Of a DNA stretch of 33,853 bases, positions 15,115 to 24,063 are shown in pieces. Both the position numbers and the translations under genes were made by a program. Under the pieces are notes generated by a model. The model saw only the letters and a list, made by a program, of their open reading frames with translations. It was not told the origin of the DNA and searched no databases. The DNA is from Burkholderiaceae bacterium (GTDB lineage: Bacteria > Pseudomonadota > Gammaproteobacteria > Burkholderiales > Burkholderiaceae_C), in the NCBI GenBank assembly GCA_019234815.1, contig JAFALA010000115.1, positions 1 through 33,853 of the forward strand, given 5' to 3'. The number at the start of each line of letters is the position of its first letter. Positions within the stretch are counted from its first letter, which is position 1.

Positions 15115-16653
15115 ATGAGTCCGTCCAAATCCACCCGCCGGCAGACGCCGCCCGCCCGCATGCTGCTGCCCGTTCTGCTGGCAGCCTTGCTCAGCGCCTG
15201 CGCCATTCCCCACGACCCGGGCAACACGCAGGCCAGCCTGAGCGCCGACCGCATCGAGCTGCCGGCCGAGCTGCGCGCGGGCCACGGAGACTGGCCCGAG
15301 CCGCAATGGTGGCACCGCTATGGCGACCCGCAGCTCGACGCGCTGATCGACGCCGGTTTGAAGCAGGCGCCGTCGCTGGCCGTGGCGCGGGCCCGCCTGA
15401 AGCTCAGCCATGAGCAGGTGCGCCTGAGCGAAGCCAGCGAAGGCCTGGCCGTGGGACTGCAGGCCGATGTGGATCGCCAGTCGGTGTCCCAGCACGGCTT
15501 CCTGGGCCTCTTCGGCACCACCAATCCGGCGTTCGGCACCACGGGCCCCTGGTACACGGCGGGCACGCTGGGCCTGGGCGCGGAGTACACGGTCGATGTC
15601 TGGGGCCGCAACCGCGCGCACGTCGAGGCGGCGATGGGCCTGGCCCAGGCGCGCCAGGCCGAGCTGCGCCAGGCGGAGCTGCTGCTGTCGGCCCAGATTG
15701 CCCATGTCTATATCGATCTCCAGGGTCTGCTGGCCGAGCAGGCCTTGATCGCCCAATCGCAGGAGATTGCCGCGGCCTCCGTCCGGCACCATCAGGCCCG
15801 TGCGCGGCAAGGGCTGGAGATGCAGGTCGCGGTCGCCGGCCCGATCGCGCGCGAGCAGGAGTTCCACCGCCTGCTCGCCGCCAACGAAGCGGCCGTGAAG
15901 CAGGCGAAGGAGCGTTTGCGCGAACTCTGCGGGCTGGGTCCGCAGGAGCTGCCGGCCCTGGCGCCGCGCCCGCTCGCCAGCCCCGGCGCCGACCTGCCGC
16001 CGCAGCTGGGTTTCGAGCTGCTGGCGCGCCGCCCCGACCTGCAGGCGCTGCAGGCCTCGGTGCGCGCCTCGATGAGCCAGATCGATGCGGCCAAGGCGGC
16101 CTTCTATCCCAGCTTCGACATCAAGGCCTTCCTGGGCTATGACGCGCTGCATCTGGAGGACCTGCTCAAGCAGTCCAGCCGGCAGCTCAACTTGGTTCCA
16201 GGCCTGAGCCTGCCCATCTTCGACAGCGGCAGGCTCAACGCCAACCTGGCCGGCGTGCGCGCGCAGAACCAGGTGTTGATGGCCCAGTACAACGAGCTGG
16301 TGCTGCGCTGCGTGCGCGAGGTGGCGGACGTGAGCGTGCAGATCGACGGCCTGCGCCAGCAGCAGCAGGCGCAGGCCGACAAGCTGGCGGCGCTGAGCCG
16401 CCAGGTCGATGCGGCCGATGCGCAGCAGCGCCAGGGCCTGATCGACAAGACCAGCGCGGATGACGCGCGGCTGCCGTGGCTGCAGGAGCAAGGCCGCGCG
16501 GTGGCGCTGCAGACGGCCCAGTGGCGCGCCCATGTGAGCCTGGTCGCCGCGCTGGGCGGCGGCTACCAGGCACCGGGCAGCTTGGCTGCAACGCCGCAGT
16601 CGCGGCTGCAGCCGCACTTGGCCTCGGCTGCGCAAGCCGGTGCCGAACGCTGA
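15115..16653 (+). CDS. mdtP: Outer-membrane efflux lipoprotein (NodT/TolC family)
   Basis: A 512-residue outer-membrane factor. It has a lipoprotein signal peptide with lipobox LSAC (C29), then two tandem outer-membrane efflux repeats. Typical landmarks are WWHRYGDPQLDALIDAGL near the N-terminus, LGLGAEYTVDVWGRNR (about 143-158), RRPDLQALQASVRA (about 305-318) and FYPSFDIKAFLGYD (about 328-341). It forms the trimeric exit duct of the pump. GAGGGG upstream of ATG 15115 is a good ribosome site. The start is 9 bp after mdtO and the end 15 bp before the acyl-CoA ligase, all consistent with one operon. E. coli MdtP is slightly shorter. Confidence 0.92.
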   Translation: MSPSKSTRRQTPPARMLLPVLLAALLSACAIPHDPGNTQASLSADRIELPAELRAGHGDWPEPQWWHRYGDPQLDALIDAGLKQAPSLAVARARLKLSHEQVRLSEASEGLAVGLQADVDRQSVSQHGFLGLFGTTNPAFGTTGPWYTAGTLGLGAEYTVDVWGRNRAHVEAAMGLAQARQAELRQAELLLSAQIAHVYIDLQGLLAEQALIAQSQEIAAASVRHHQARARQGLEMQVAVAGPIAREQEFHRLLAANEAAVKQAKERLRELCGLGPQELPALAPRPLASPGADLPPQLGFELLARRPDLQALQASVRASMSQIDAAKAAFYPSFDIKAFLGYDALHLEDLLKQSSRQLNLVPGLSLPIFDSGRLNANLAGVRAQNQVLMAQYNELVLRCVREVADVSVQIDGLRQQQQAQADKLAALSRQVDAADAQQRQGLIDKTSADDARLPWLQEQGRAVALQTAQWRAHVSLVAALGGGYQAPGSLAATPQSRLQPHLASAAQAGAER

Positions 16654-16668
16654 CCAGTCGCGGGAAAC

Positions 16669-18519
16669 ATGATGGACCTCACTTCAATCGACACGCTGCC
16701 GGCGCTGTTCCAGGCCCGCGTGGCCGCGTCTCCCACGCGCGAGGCTTATCGGGCCTTCGACGCGCGCAGCCAGCGCTGGCGCAGTTTCAATTGGGCGCAA
16801 GTCAAGCAGGCGGTCGACCGCATTGCCGGCCGGCTCGCGCAACTGGACATGCCCCGGGGCGCCCGCGTGGGACTGCTGCTGCCCAGCGGCATCCTGGCCG
16901 TCACGCTGGACCTGGCGGTGCTGTCGGTCGGCGCCGTGCCGGTGCCGATCCACGCGCTCGACAACCCGGAAAGCATTGGCTTCGTTCTTGGCGATTGCGA
17001 GGTGTCGCTGCTCTTCGTCGAGAAGGTCTCGCAATGGCTGGACATTGCGAAAAGAGCGCCTGACCTGCCGGCGTTGAAGCAGGTCGTGGTGCTCGCCGAT
17101 TCCGAGCCGCTGCCGGCCGTGGGCGGGCCGTCCGTCATGCACTTTGACGCGTGGGTGGCGCTGATCACCGGCGCTTCCAGGCGCGCGGCGCGCGAGCCCT
17201 CCGGCGAAGACCTGGCCGCCATCGTCTACACCTCGGGCACCACCGGGCGACCGAAGGGCGTGATGCTCACGCATCGCAACGTGGTGTCTAACGTCAAGGC
17301 GATCGCGCGGCACCTGCCGATGCGGCCCGACGATCTCCTGCTCTCGATGCTGCCGCTGTCGCATACCTTCGAGCGGACCACGGGCTATTACACGCCGATG
17401 GCATTCGGCGCCAGCGTGGCGTTCTGCCGGTCGACTCAGTTGCTGCTGCAGGACCTCCGCGCGATACGCCCCACGGTGATGATCACGGTGCCGCGCATTC
17501 ACGAACGGCTGGTCGCCGGGTTCGAAGCGAAGATGGCGCAGTACGGCTGGCTGGAACGGCTTTATCGCGACGCCCGCCGTGCCGCCGCCAGTCGGATGGG
17601 GTTGAACGGCGGCGCGCAGGCGACGGGCGCGGGCGCCGCGGGTTCGTGGGTGCGGCTCGCCGAGCGCGTGATCGGGGTGAGGCTGCGCGCGCTGTTCGGC
17701 GGACGCCTGCGTGTCAGCGTCAGCGGCGGCGCGCCCCTTCCGGTCGAGGTCTCGACGACCTTGCTCGCGTTCGGCGTGCCGGTGGTACAGGGCTACGGCA
17801 TGACGGAGGCCTCGCCGGTCGTGGCCGCGAACACGCCGGACGACAACCAGCCCGACACCGTGGGCCGGCCCTTGCCCGGCGTGCAGCTGCAGCTGGCCGA
17901 GACCGGCGAGCTGCTGGTCCGCGGCCCCAGCGTGATGAAGGGCTACTGGCGGCGCGAGGCCGATACCGAGCGCGCCCTGGCGGGCGGCTGGCTGCATACG
18001 GGCGATCTGGCGCGGACCGAGGACGGGCGCTTGCGCATCGTCGGCCGGCTGAAGGAAATCATCGTCACGTCCACCGGCGAAAAGGTGTCGCCCGCCGATG
18101 TGGAGCAGGCGATCACCGCCGATCCTGATTTTGCGCAGGCCTTTGCCTTCGGCGAGCAGCGTCCATTCATAGGCGCCGTGGTGGTGCCGAGCGCGGTGGC
18201 CTGGGAGCAGCTGGCAGCCCGGCACGGGCTAGACACCGCGGATGCAAGCCTGCTGGACCAGGAGCCGCTGCAGCGCCAGCTGCTGGAGCGCATCCGTGCC
18301 TTGACCAGCGGCCTGCCCTATTACGCGCAACCGCGTGCGGTGGTCGTGAGCCTGGAACCCTGGACGCTGGAAAACGGCTTGCTGACGCCGACCTTGAAGC
18401 TCAAGCGGCGACAGTTGCTGGAGCGCTTCGCGCCTCGCATCGACGAGGTGTATGCGCGCGTGCGGCGCAGTCCCGCAGGGCATGCCAAGGCGCTCCACGA
18501 GGAGATGTCGAAGGGCTAA
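16669..18519 (+). CDS. Long-chain-type acyl-CoA ligase in the efflux operon
   Basis: A 616-residue AMP-forming ligase of the long-chain fatty-acyl-CoA synthetase type. Visible motifs: [19 protein letters not shown] (about 185-203), the LPLSHTFERT segment typical of FAA1-like enzymes (about 230-239), GYGMTEASPVV (about 372-382), GWLHTGDLARTEDGRLRIVG (about 441-460) and KEIIVTSTGEKVSPADVE. The expected catalytic lysine region near the C-terminus is KLKRRQLLERF. It follows mdtP by 15 bp on the same strand, so it is probably under MarR control. The link between an acid-activating enzyme and an acid-exporting pump suggests two fates for the same compound (inference). Two adjacent ATGs (16669, 16672) are possible. 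The stop overlaps the end of the convergent FNR-like gene by 4 bp. Confidence 0.88.
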   Translation: MMDLTSIDTLPALFQARVAASPTREAYRAFDARSQRWRSFNWAQVKQAVDRIAGRLAQLDMPRGARVGLLLPSGILAVTLDLAVLSVGAVPVPIHALDNPESIGFVLGDCEVSLLFVEKVSQWLDIAKRAPDLPALKQVVVLADSEPLPAVGGPSVMHFDAWVALITGASRRAAREPSGEDLAAIVYTSGTTGRPKGVMLTHRNVVSNVKAIARHLPMRPDDLLLSMLPLSHTFERTTGYYTPMAFGASVAFCRSTQLLLQDLRAIRPTVMITVPRIHERLVAGFEAKMAQYGWLERLYRDARRAAASRMGLNGGAQATGAGAAGSWVRLAERVIGVRLRALFGGRLRVSVSGGAPLPVEVSTTLLAFGVPVVQGYGMTEASPVVAANTPDDNQPDTVGRPLPGVQLQLAETGELLVRGPSVMKGYWRREADTERALAGGWLHTGDLARTEDGRLRIVGRLKEIIVTSTGEKVSPADVEQAITADPDFAQAFAFGEQRPFIGAVVVPSAVAWEQLAARHGLDTADASLLDQEPLQRQLLERIRALTSGLPYYAQPRAVVVSLEPWTLENGLLTPTLKLKRRQLLERFAPRIDEVYARVRRSPAGHAKALHEEMSKG

Positions 18520-19181
18520 CTCTGTAGATGGGCGATCAGGACGGATCGATCGATGACATAGGTGGACCGGCCCACATGCATGATTTCCGCATTCAGTTCC
18601 ATGTCTTTCATGGCCCTTTGAATGGACTCGCGGCGAATGCCCAGGATGTGCGAAAGACTCGCTTGCGTGGGGATCTTGATGGTCGGGTTGCCCTGCAGCT
18701 TGGCCAGCAGCAGGAATGTACTGGCCACCTTGGCCTGGACATTGTGGAACTGCATCACCTGCGCCCAGTCTGCAATGAGTTCAGCGGTGCGTACTTGCTC
18801 CAGGGCCAACAGACGAACCGCATCGAGATGCGAGGGCAAATGGCGCCTGAGCACGTCGATGGGAATCTCGCACACCCGCCCCCAATCGTTCGAGACAAAG
18901 GTGAAGGTATTGGCCAGTCCCAGCAGGGACAGTTTTCCAAATGAAATGCCCTGGCTCAGCAGCCCCAGGGGGCGGTCTCGTCCATCGATGCCAATGCGGT
19001 TGCAGGTCACCTGGCCCACCTTGAGGACCATCATCGCTCTTGAGAGAGAGCCCTGCTGCTGCAGCACTTCGTCTTTTGAAATCTTGCGTTCACGGGCCGC
19101 ATTGGAAATGGCGGTGTTGCCAGCAGAGAGCGCGGCAAGTGCGCAGCGCTTTCTGGTGACGCATTCTTTGCAGATCTTCAA
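18516..19181 (-). CDS. FNR-like Crp/Fnr-family regulator with four cysteines
   Basis: A 221-residue Crp/Fnr regulator. C4-x2-C7-x5-C13 and C104 (in GRVCEIP) have the same spacing pattern as the four cysteines that hold the oxygen-sensing [4Fe-4S] cluster in E. coli FNR (20, 23, 29, 122). The middle is a cyclic-nucleotide-like beta-roll, a dimer helix lies at about 117-145, and a C-terminal winged HTH covers about 165-215. The recognition helix reads RRESIQRAM. It keeps Arg-Glu-x3-Arg as in CRP rather than Val-Glu-x2-Ser-Arg as in FNR, so the DNA target may differ. The start is uncertain: TTG 19181 is the only usual start codon that keeps the cysteines, and no clear ribosome site precedes it. 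It lies 59 bp after the GGDEF-EAL gene on the same strand. Confidence 0.82.
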   Translation of the reverse strand: MKICKECVTRKRCALAALSAGNTAISNAARERKISKDEVLQQQGSLSRAMMVLKVGQVTCNRIGIDGRDRPLGLLSQGISFGKLSLLGLANTFTFVSNDWGRVCEIPIDVLRRHLPSHLDAVRLLALEQVRTAELIADWAQVMQFHNVQAKVASTFLLLAKLQGNPTIKIPTQASLSHILGIRRESIQRAMKDMELNAEIMHVGRSTYVIDRSVLIAHLQS

Positions 19182-19240
19182 AATAAATACCAGTGAATGA
19201 GTGGCCTGGGTTGCAGTGCGGGCAACCCTTTGCGGGAGGG

Positions 19241-21010
19241 TCAGGGGGCGCGCTGGCGATTTTCAAGCCAGAGCTGCTTGGCGCGAGCCGCTGGAAGGGC
19301 CTTGGCGTACAGCCATCCCTGATAGGTGCTGCAGCGATGTTGGGCGAGAAATTGTAGTTGCTCCTGGGTCTCGACACCCTCGGCGACGACATGCAGATCC
19401 AAGGTGTGCGCCAGGCTGAGAATGGCTTGGACGAGGATGGTCTGCTCCTTGTCAAACGGCACGGCGCGCATGAAGGTCCGGTCGATCTTGATCCGTTTGA
19501 CAGGCAGGTGGCGCAAATACGATAGCGCCGAATACCCGGTGCCAAAGTCGTCCAGCGCCACCGAGACACCCAGGGCGCAAAGCTGCAGCAGCACTTCTCG
19601 CGTGCGTTCAGGGTCGGCCATGGCAACGGTTTCGGTGATCTCCAGCTCCAGGTGTCGCGGATCGATGTCGTAGCGTTCGAGCAGGCTCTTCAGAAACCGG
19701 TCCAGGTCGTCGCGCCGGAACTGCAAGGCTGAAATATTGACGGAAACGGCCAGGTCTATGCCTTCAAGCCGCCAGGCCAGCAACTGCTGGCAGGCCTGCT
19801 CGAGCACCCAGTCTCCCAGTGGATGAATGAGCCCGGTCACTTCGGCAATGGGAATGAACTTGTCGGGCGGAACGTTGCCGAGTTCCTGGTCCTGCCAGCG
19901 CAGCAGCGCTTCAACGCCTCTCATGGCGCCGCTGGCCACATCGACCTGGGGCTGGTATTCGAGACGCAGTGCGCCTTCGGTGAGCAGCGCGATCTTGAGG
20001 CGATCCCGCACGTGCATCTTCTCTTGAATCTGCAGCCCCATCTGCACGTCGTACAGCGCGTATGAATTCCGTCCCTGCGTCTTGGCCCTGTACATGGCCA
20101 GGTCGGCGTAGCGCATCAGGGTTTCCGTGCTCTGCGCATCGTCGGGGAAAATGGAAATTCCGATGGACGCCGATGGATTCATTTCGAACCCCTCGACCTT
20201 GTAAGGTTTTGACAGGTTCAGCAGCAGCTTGCGTGCAACGGCGATCGCATTTTCCGGGGCCTCGATCTCCGGAAGCAGGATGACAAATTCATCTCCGCCC
20301 AGGCGCGCCAGAATATCGCCATCACGCAGCTCTGATCGCAGGCGCTTTGAAGTCTCCATCAAGACTTCATCGCCAGCAAAGTGGCCGTAGCTGTCATTGA
20401 CTTCCTTGAAATCATCGAGATCCAGCAGCAGCAAGGCCAGTGAACATTTTCTGCGCTGGCCACGGAGCAATGCGCTGCGCATTTGATTTTGAAATGCATA
20501 GCGGTTGTAGAGGCCGGTCAATGAATCGTGCGTGGCCTGGTATTCAATTTTCGATTCGAGTTGAAGAAAAACGCTCAGGTCGCGTATGAAGGCAACGGCG
20601 GCGACCTCGCCATTCAAAATGCCTTCATTGATCGCGATGTCGACCGGCACCGGTGTGCCATCGTTGCGCATCAGTTTCAAGTGCGCGACCTTTCCCATCG
20701 CACGGCGCTGCGGCCGAATGAAAAACTGCTTGAAATAGCTGACATGCTGGATCCGCATGTCGGGAGCAAGAAAGATGTCGAGCGGCTTTCCCTTGAGGGC
20801 TTCGGGAGGGTAGCCGGTGATGATTTCCATGGTGGCATTGGCGCGCAAGATGATGCCTTGCGCGTCCACCACCAGGATTCCGTCTGGTGCGGCTTCGAAG
20901 ACCACGCCTTCCAACTGGAGCACAAGTGGCAATTCAGGTGCAGGTGCTGGCAGATTGCGGAGATTCGCGTCAGTCCTTGAGATGAGGTTCGCAACTTTCA
21001 TACTGTGCAT
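19241..21010 (-). CDS. PAS-GGDEF-EAL c-di-GMP turnover protein
   Basis: About 589 residues from ATG 21010 (ATG 21001 or TTG 21019 are also possible; no strong ribosome site). Order: PAS domain (about 30-150), GGDEF domain (about 157-320), EAL domain (about 335-585). The cyclase signature GGDEF is intact (RLGGDEFVILLPE) and an inhibitory RxxD site (RDGD) lies 5 residues before it. The phosphodiesterase domain is also intact: GVEALLRW, VSVNISALQF, LELEITET, DDFGTGYS, IKIDRTF, AEGVET and YQGWLYAK carry the metal-binding and catalytic residues. Both activities are therefore possible, with the PAS domain deciding which prevails (inference). No membrane segment or signal peptide is visible. The FNR-like gene follows it, suggesting joint redox control. 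Confidence 0.93.
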   Translation of the reverse strand: MHSMKVANLISRTDANLRNLPAPAPELPLVLQLEGVVFEAAPDGILVVDAQGIILRANATMEIITGYPPEALKGKPLDIFLAPDMRIQHVSYFKQFFIRPQRRAMGKVAHLKLMRNDGTPVPVDIAINEGILNGEVAAVAFIRDLSVFLQLESKIEYQATHDSLTGLYNRYAFQNQMRSALLRGQRRKCSLALLLLDLDDFKEVNDSYGHFAGDEVLMETSKRLRSELRDGDILARLGGDEFVILLPEIEAPENAIAVARKLLLNLSKPYKVEGFEMNPSASIGISIFPDDAQSTETLMRYADLAMYRAKTQGRNSYALYDVQMGLQIQEKMHVRDRLKIALLTEGALRLEYQPQVDVASGAMRGVEALLRWQDQELGNVPPDKFIPIAEVTGLIHPLGDWVLEQACQQLLAWRLEGIDLAVSVNISALQFRRDDLDRFLKSLLERYDIDPRHLELEITETVAMADPERTREVLLQLCALGVSVALDDFGTGYSALSYLRHLPVKRIKIDRTFMRAVPFDKEQTILVQAILSLAHTLDLHVVAEGVETQEQLQFLAQHRCSTYQGWLYAKALPAARAKQLWLENRQRAP

Positions 21011-21019
21011 GCCGGTCAA

Positions 21020-21485
21020 CTGGTAGAACGGAAGGCAGCCTGAATGCCTTTCGTCGCACCCATCAGGTTCAACTGGTTTCGGCTCCCATCGACATCTTCA
21101 GGCTGGCTATCTTTTGATTCGGATGCAACATCCTGATGATTGTTAGGGCCGCTTTCTTTCATTTATTCCTTAGATGAATTGAATGCAATTCGGCGTCTAG
21201 TGTGAATGAACCAGCAAATAATTCAATATCAGAAGGGCATGCAAGTAGGTGTAAACGCCATGGCAGCGCACGTCGAAAGTGACTTTTCTCACATCGTGAG
21301 TTGCGAAAAGTAGCGCTTTCTTTATGACGCTGATCAAATTTGTTTTGAAAAATACTCGATTTGAATCGGACCGCAGCGTCGATTTGAACGGCTCTGTCGG
21401 GTGTTGTTCGTCGTTGGTGTCGTTGGTATTGGCTTGTTGCATCCAGGCGCGCGCTTGAATGCAAATCGAATAAGAAGGAGATTCA
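21020..21485. other. 466-bp AT-richer intergenic region between GGDEF-EAL and Aer-like genes
   Basis: No protein-coding frame looks convincing here; the best open frames have no family resemblance. The base composition is clearly more AT-rich than the flanking genes. It must hold the divergent promoters of the two signalling genes. A dyad at 21283-21310 is listed separately. GAAGGAG at 21474-21480 is the ribosome site of the Aer-like gene. I could not assign -35/-10 elements or a sigma-28 motif with confidence. Confidence 0.5.
21283..21310. promoter_or_regulatory. Nested inverted repeat upstream of the Aer-like gene
   Basis: CTCAC (21288-21292) and GTGAG (21296-21300) form an inner inverted repeat around 3 bp. 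CTTTTC (21283-21288) and GAAAAG (21305-21310) are outer arms with four unpaired bases on the right side. It lies about 176 bp before the Aer-like start. It could be a regulator site or a hairpin; no partner is identified. Confidence 0.35.
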
Positions 21486-23039
21486 ATGCAGATCAATGGT
21501 CCTGTCACTCGCAAGGAATTCGAGATACCTGACAATATGATCTTGATGTCCATGACGGATACCAAGAGCCGGATTCTTTACGCCAACGAGGCGTTTGTGG
21601 ATGTCAGCGGGTTCGCGCGGGATGAATTGCTGGGGCAGCCGCACAACATGGTGCGCCATCCCGACATGCCGCCCGAGGCTTTTGCCGACCTGTGGCGGAC
21701 CCTCGGTTCGGGGCAGTCGTGGACAGCCTTGGTCAAGAACCGGAGAAAGAACGGCGACCACTATTGGGTCCGGGCGAATGCGGCGCCCATCGAGCGCGAC
21801 GGCCGCATCGTCGGCTACATGTCGGTGCGCACCAAGCCGGGCCGCGATGAAACGGCGGCGGCCGAATTCCTGTATGCGCGCATGCGGGATGCGCGGCTGA
21901 AGAACACCCGGATCTACAAGGGCCTTGTCGTCAGGTCAGGATGGCTGGGCCTTCTCTCGGCGAATCAGAAGATGCCCCTGGCCTTGCGGGTGGCGATGGC
22001 CTGCATGGCGGGCGCCGCTGCAGCGGTTGGCGTGTCCGTGCTGGGCGGCGCCGTCGGGCTCGACCTGGCCCTCTCGGCCGGCGGCGCGATGTTCGGCGGC
22101 CTGTGCTGCTACGGAGTGATGGAGCGGCAGATCTGCGCGCCGCTGCGCATCGTCGGCAGGGAGGCGCAAGCGGTCGCCAGCGGGCAGGTCGCGAAGACCG
22201 CCGGGTTCGACCGGGTCGACGAGATCGGCATGCTGATGCGCAACGTGAATCAGGCCGGCTTGAACATCAAGGCGCTGATCGACGACGTGGCATTGCGAAC
22301 GCAGGTGGTGGCCTCCGCCAGCAGCCAGATCGCCAGCGGCAACGCGCATCTCGCCTCCAGGACGGAAAGCCAGGCCAGCGCCCTGGAGCAGACCGCGGCG
22401 GCGATGGAGCAGTTCCAGAGCACCGTGAAACAGAACGCAGCCAGCGCCAGCGACGGCAACCAGATGGCGATCCAGGCGTCCGAAGTGGCCGAGAAAGGTG
22501 GCGCCGTCGTCAGCCAGGTGGTCGAGACCATGAAGAGCATCGACGAGAGCTCGCGCCGGATTTCCGACATCATCGGCATGATCGACGAGATCGCGTTCCA
22601 GACCAACATCCTGTCGCTCAATGCGGCCGTGGAGGCCGCCAGGGCCGGCGAGCAGGGGCGGGGCTTCGCCGTGGTGGCCAACGAGGTGCGCAGCCTCGCC
22701 GGCCGGTCGGCAGAGGCGGCCAAGGAGATCAAGAAGCTGATCGTTGCCAGCACGGAGAGAACCGAGGCCGGCAACCGTTTGGTCGATCAGGCGCGCGACA
22801 CCATGACCGAGGTCATGCGGTCGATCAACGGCGTGACGGGCCTGATGACGCAGATCATGGTGGCCAGCAAGGAGCAGTCGCAGGGCATCGAGCAGGTCGG
22901 GGAGGCGGTCGTCATGCTCGATCAGAACACGCAGAAGAACGCGAGCCTGGTCAGCGACAGCGCGGCGTCGGCCAGCGCGCTGCTGTACCAGGCGCAGCAA
23001 TTGGTCAATGCGGTGAACGCATTTCGTCAGGTGGCGTGA
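21486..23039 (+). CDS. aer: Aer-like PAS chemoreceptor (redox/energy taxis)
   Basis: A 517-residue Aer-type receptor. The N-terminal PAS domain (about 15-115) has the Aer-like segment [17 protein letters not shown], which in E. coli Aer belongs to the FAD-binding PAS domain. It is followed by a membrane anchor of two hydrophobic segments (about 167-213) without a periplasmic domain, a HAMP-like region and a signalling domain with the tip [20 protein letters not shown]. This architecture senses the redox state of the electron transport chain from the cytoplasm. ATG 21486 has GAAGGAG 5 bases upstream. It ends in NAFRQVA with no CheR/CheB pentapeptide. The LysR gene begins its stop only 4 bp away on the other strand. 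Confidence 0.93.
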   Translation: MQINGPVTRKEFEIPDNMILMSMTDTKSRILYANEAFVDVSGFARDELLGQPHNMVRHPDMPPEAFADLWRTLGSGQSWTALVKNRRKNGDHYWVRANAAPIERDGRIVGYMSVRTKPGRDETAAAEFLYARMRDARLKNTRIYKGLVVRSGWLGLLSANQKMPLALRVAMACMAGAAAAVGVSVLGGAVGLDLALSAGGAMFGGLCCYGVMERQICAPLRIVGREAQAVASGQVAKTAGFDRVDEIGMLMRNVNQAGLNIKALIDDVALRTQVVASASSQIASGNAHLASRTESQASALEQTAAAMEQFQSTVKQNAASASDGNQMAIQASEVAEKGGAVVSQVVETMKSIDESSRRISDIIGMIDEIAFQTNILSLNAAVEAARAGEQGRGFAVVANEVRSLAGRSAEAAKEIKKLIVASTERTEAGNRLVDQARDTMTEVMRSINGVTGLMTQIMVASKEQSQGIEQVGEAVVMLDQNTQKNASLVSDSAASASALLYQAQQLVNAVNAFRQVA

Positions 23040-23043
23040 GGGC

Positions 23044-23961
23044 TCAGGCGGTGGGCACAGCGGACACAGCCTGCCGCAAGGTCTCGCGCAGCCAGACCTG
23101 GGCCGGATCCGCGTGCGCCCTCGGGTGCCAGGCCATGAAGACGGAAAAGCCCGGCACCTCCAGCGGCGCCGAGACCACCGCCAGCTGAGCGGCCCAGTGC
23201 TGGGCCAGCCGTGCCGGCACGGTGGCGATCAGGTCGGTGTTCGTGATCAGGCCGGGCACCAGCAGAAAGCTGTTGACGGAAACCTGCACCTGGCGGCTGC
23301 GTCCCAGCGCCTGCAGCGCCGCATCCACTGCGCCGACAAAGCCGCCGCCGCTGGGCGACACCAGCACGTGGGCAAGGGCGCAGAAGGTGGCCAGGTCCAG
23401 GGGCCTGGCGGCGGCAGGGTGGCCCAGGCGCATCACGCACAGGAAGTCCTCGTCGTAGAGCTTGCGCGCATGCAGCGTGGCGGGCATGGATTGCGAGGTC
23501 AGCAGCGCCAGATCCAGTTCGCCGCTGGCCAGCTGTTCGGGCAGGGTCTGCAGGTCGCTGCGCTGCATGGCCAGCCGACAGTGCGGCGCACGCGTCGTCA
23601 ATCGGGCCGCCAGCGGGGTGCTGATGCTGCTGTGGATGGAGTCGGTGGCCGCCACGCGGAAGACCTGCTGCGCCGTGCCGGGGTCGAAGGCCTGGTCCGT
23701 GCTGACCAGGCCGTGAATGCCGGCCAGCAGCTCGCGCAAGGGTTCTTTGAGCGCCAGCGCGCGCGCGGTGGGCGTCATGCCCCTGGGGCCGGGCAGCAGC
23801 AAAGGGTCGCTGAAGGCCTCGCGCAGCTGCCGCAGCTGCGCCGACAGCGCCGGCTGCGACAGGCCGAGCCGGCCCGCTGCGCGGGTGACGTGGCATTCGG
23901 CCAGCAGCACGTCCAGCGACACCAGCAGGTTCAGGTCCAGGCGCGAAGGCAGCCGCTCCAT
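23044..23961 (-). CDS. LysR-family transcriptional regulator
   Basis: A 305-residue LysR-type regulator. The N-terminal HTH (about 8-67) shows the family pattern LDLNLLVSLDVLLAE, HVTRAAGRLGLSQPALSAQL and the linker AFSDPLLLPG followed by MTPTARA. The rest is the two-lobed substrate-binding-like effector domain (about 90-300), with FRVAATDSI at its start. It is divergent from the SDR gene with 102 bp between the start codons, the classical arrangement in which the LysR protein activates its neighbour in response to a co-inducer. GGATTG repeats and an ATCC-N7-GGAT site lie between them. The co-inducer is unknown. Confidence 0.92.
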   Translation of the reverse strand: MERLPSRLDLNLLVSLDVLLAECHVTRAAGRLGLSQPALSAQLRQLREAFSDPLLLPGPRGMTPTARALALKEPLRELLAGIHGLVSTDQAFDPGTAQQVFRVAATDSIHSSISTPLAARLTTRAPHCRLAMQRSDLQTLPEQLASGELDLALLTSQSMPATLHARKLYDEDFLCVMRLGHPAAARPLDLATFCALAHVLVSPSGGGFVGAVDAALQALGRSRQVQVSVNSFLLVPGLITNTDLIATVPARLAQHWAAQLAVVSAPLEVPGFSVFMAWHPRAHADPAQVWLRETLRQAVSAVPTA

Positions 23962-23970
23962 AAGTAGTTT

Positions 23971-24025
23971 GGATTGCTGTAATAAGTACTATCCATTTTA
24001 CGGATTGAAACGGCCTGCCTACAGT
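23971..24025. promoter_or_regulatory. LysR-type binding region and SDR promoter
   Basis: ATCC (23991-23994) and GGAT (24002-24005) frame a 7-bp spacer and satisfy the LysR T-N11-A rule. The hexamer GGATTG is repeated at 23971-23976 and 24002-24007, 31 bp apart, about three helical turns. A weak promoter for the SDR gene can be read as -35 TTTACG (23997-24002), a 17-bp spacer and -10 TACAGT (24020-24025), so the site overlaps the -35 as expected for activation. Confidence 0.5.
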
Positions 24026-24063
24026 TCAGTGCTTGTTTGAAAGAACCCTTACGGAGCACTGAA

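Noticed and set aside
13903..16635. A 910-codon open frame on the minus strand opposite mdtO and mdtP
   Set aside because: It is exactly antisense to two well-recognised genes, has a composition dominated by Gln, Arg, Gly, His and Leu with no domain resemblance, and is expected from high-GC third positions.
21338..21366. TCAAATTT followed by CTCGATTT as a sigma-28 promoter of the Aer-like gene
   Set aside because: The spacer is 13 rather than 11 bp and the -10 matches in only four of eight bases.
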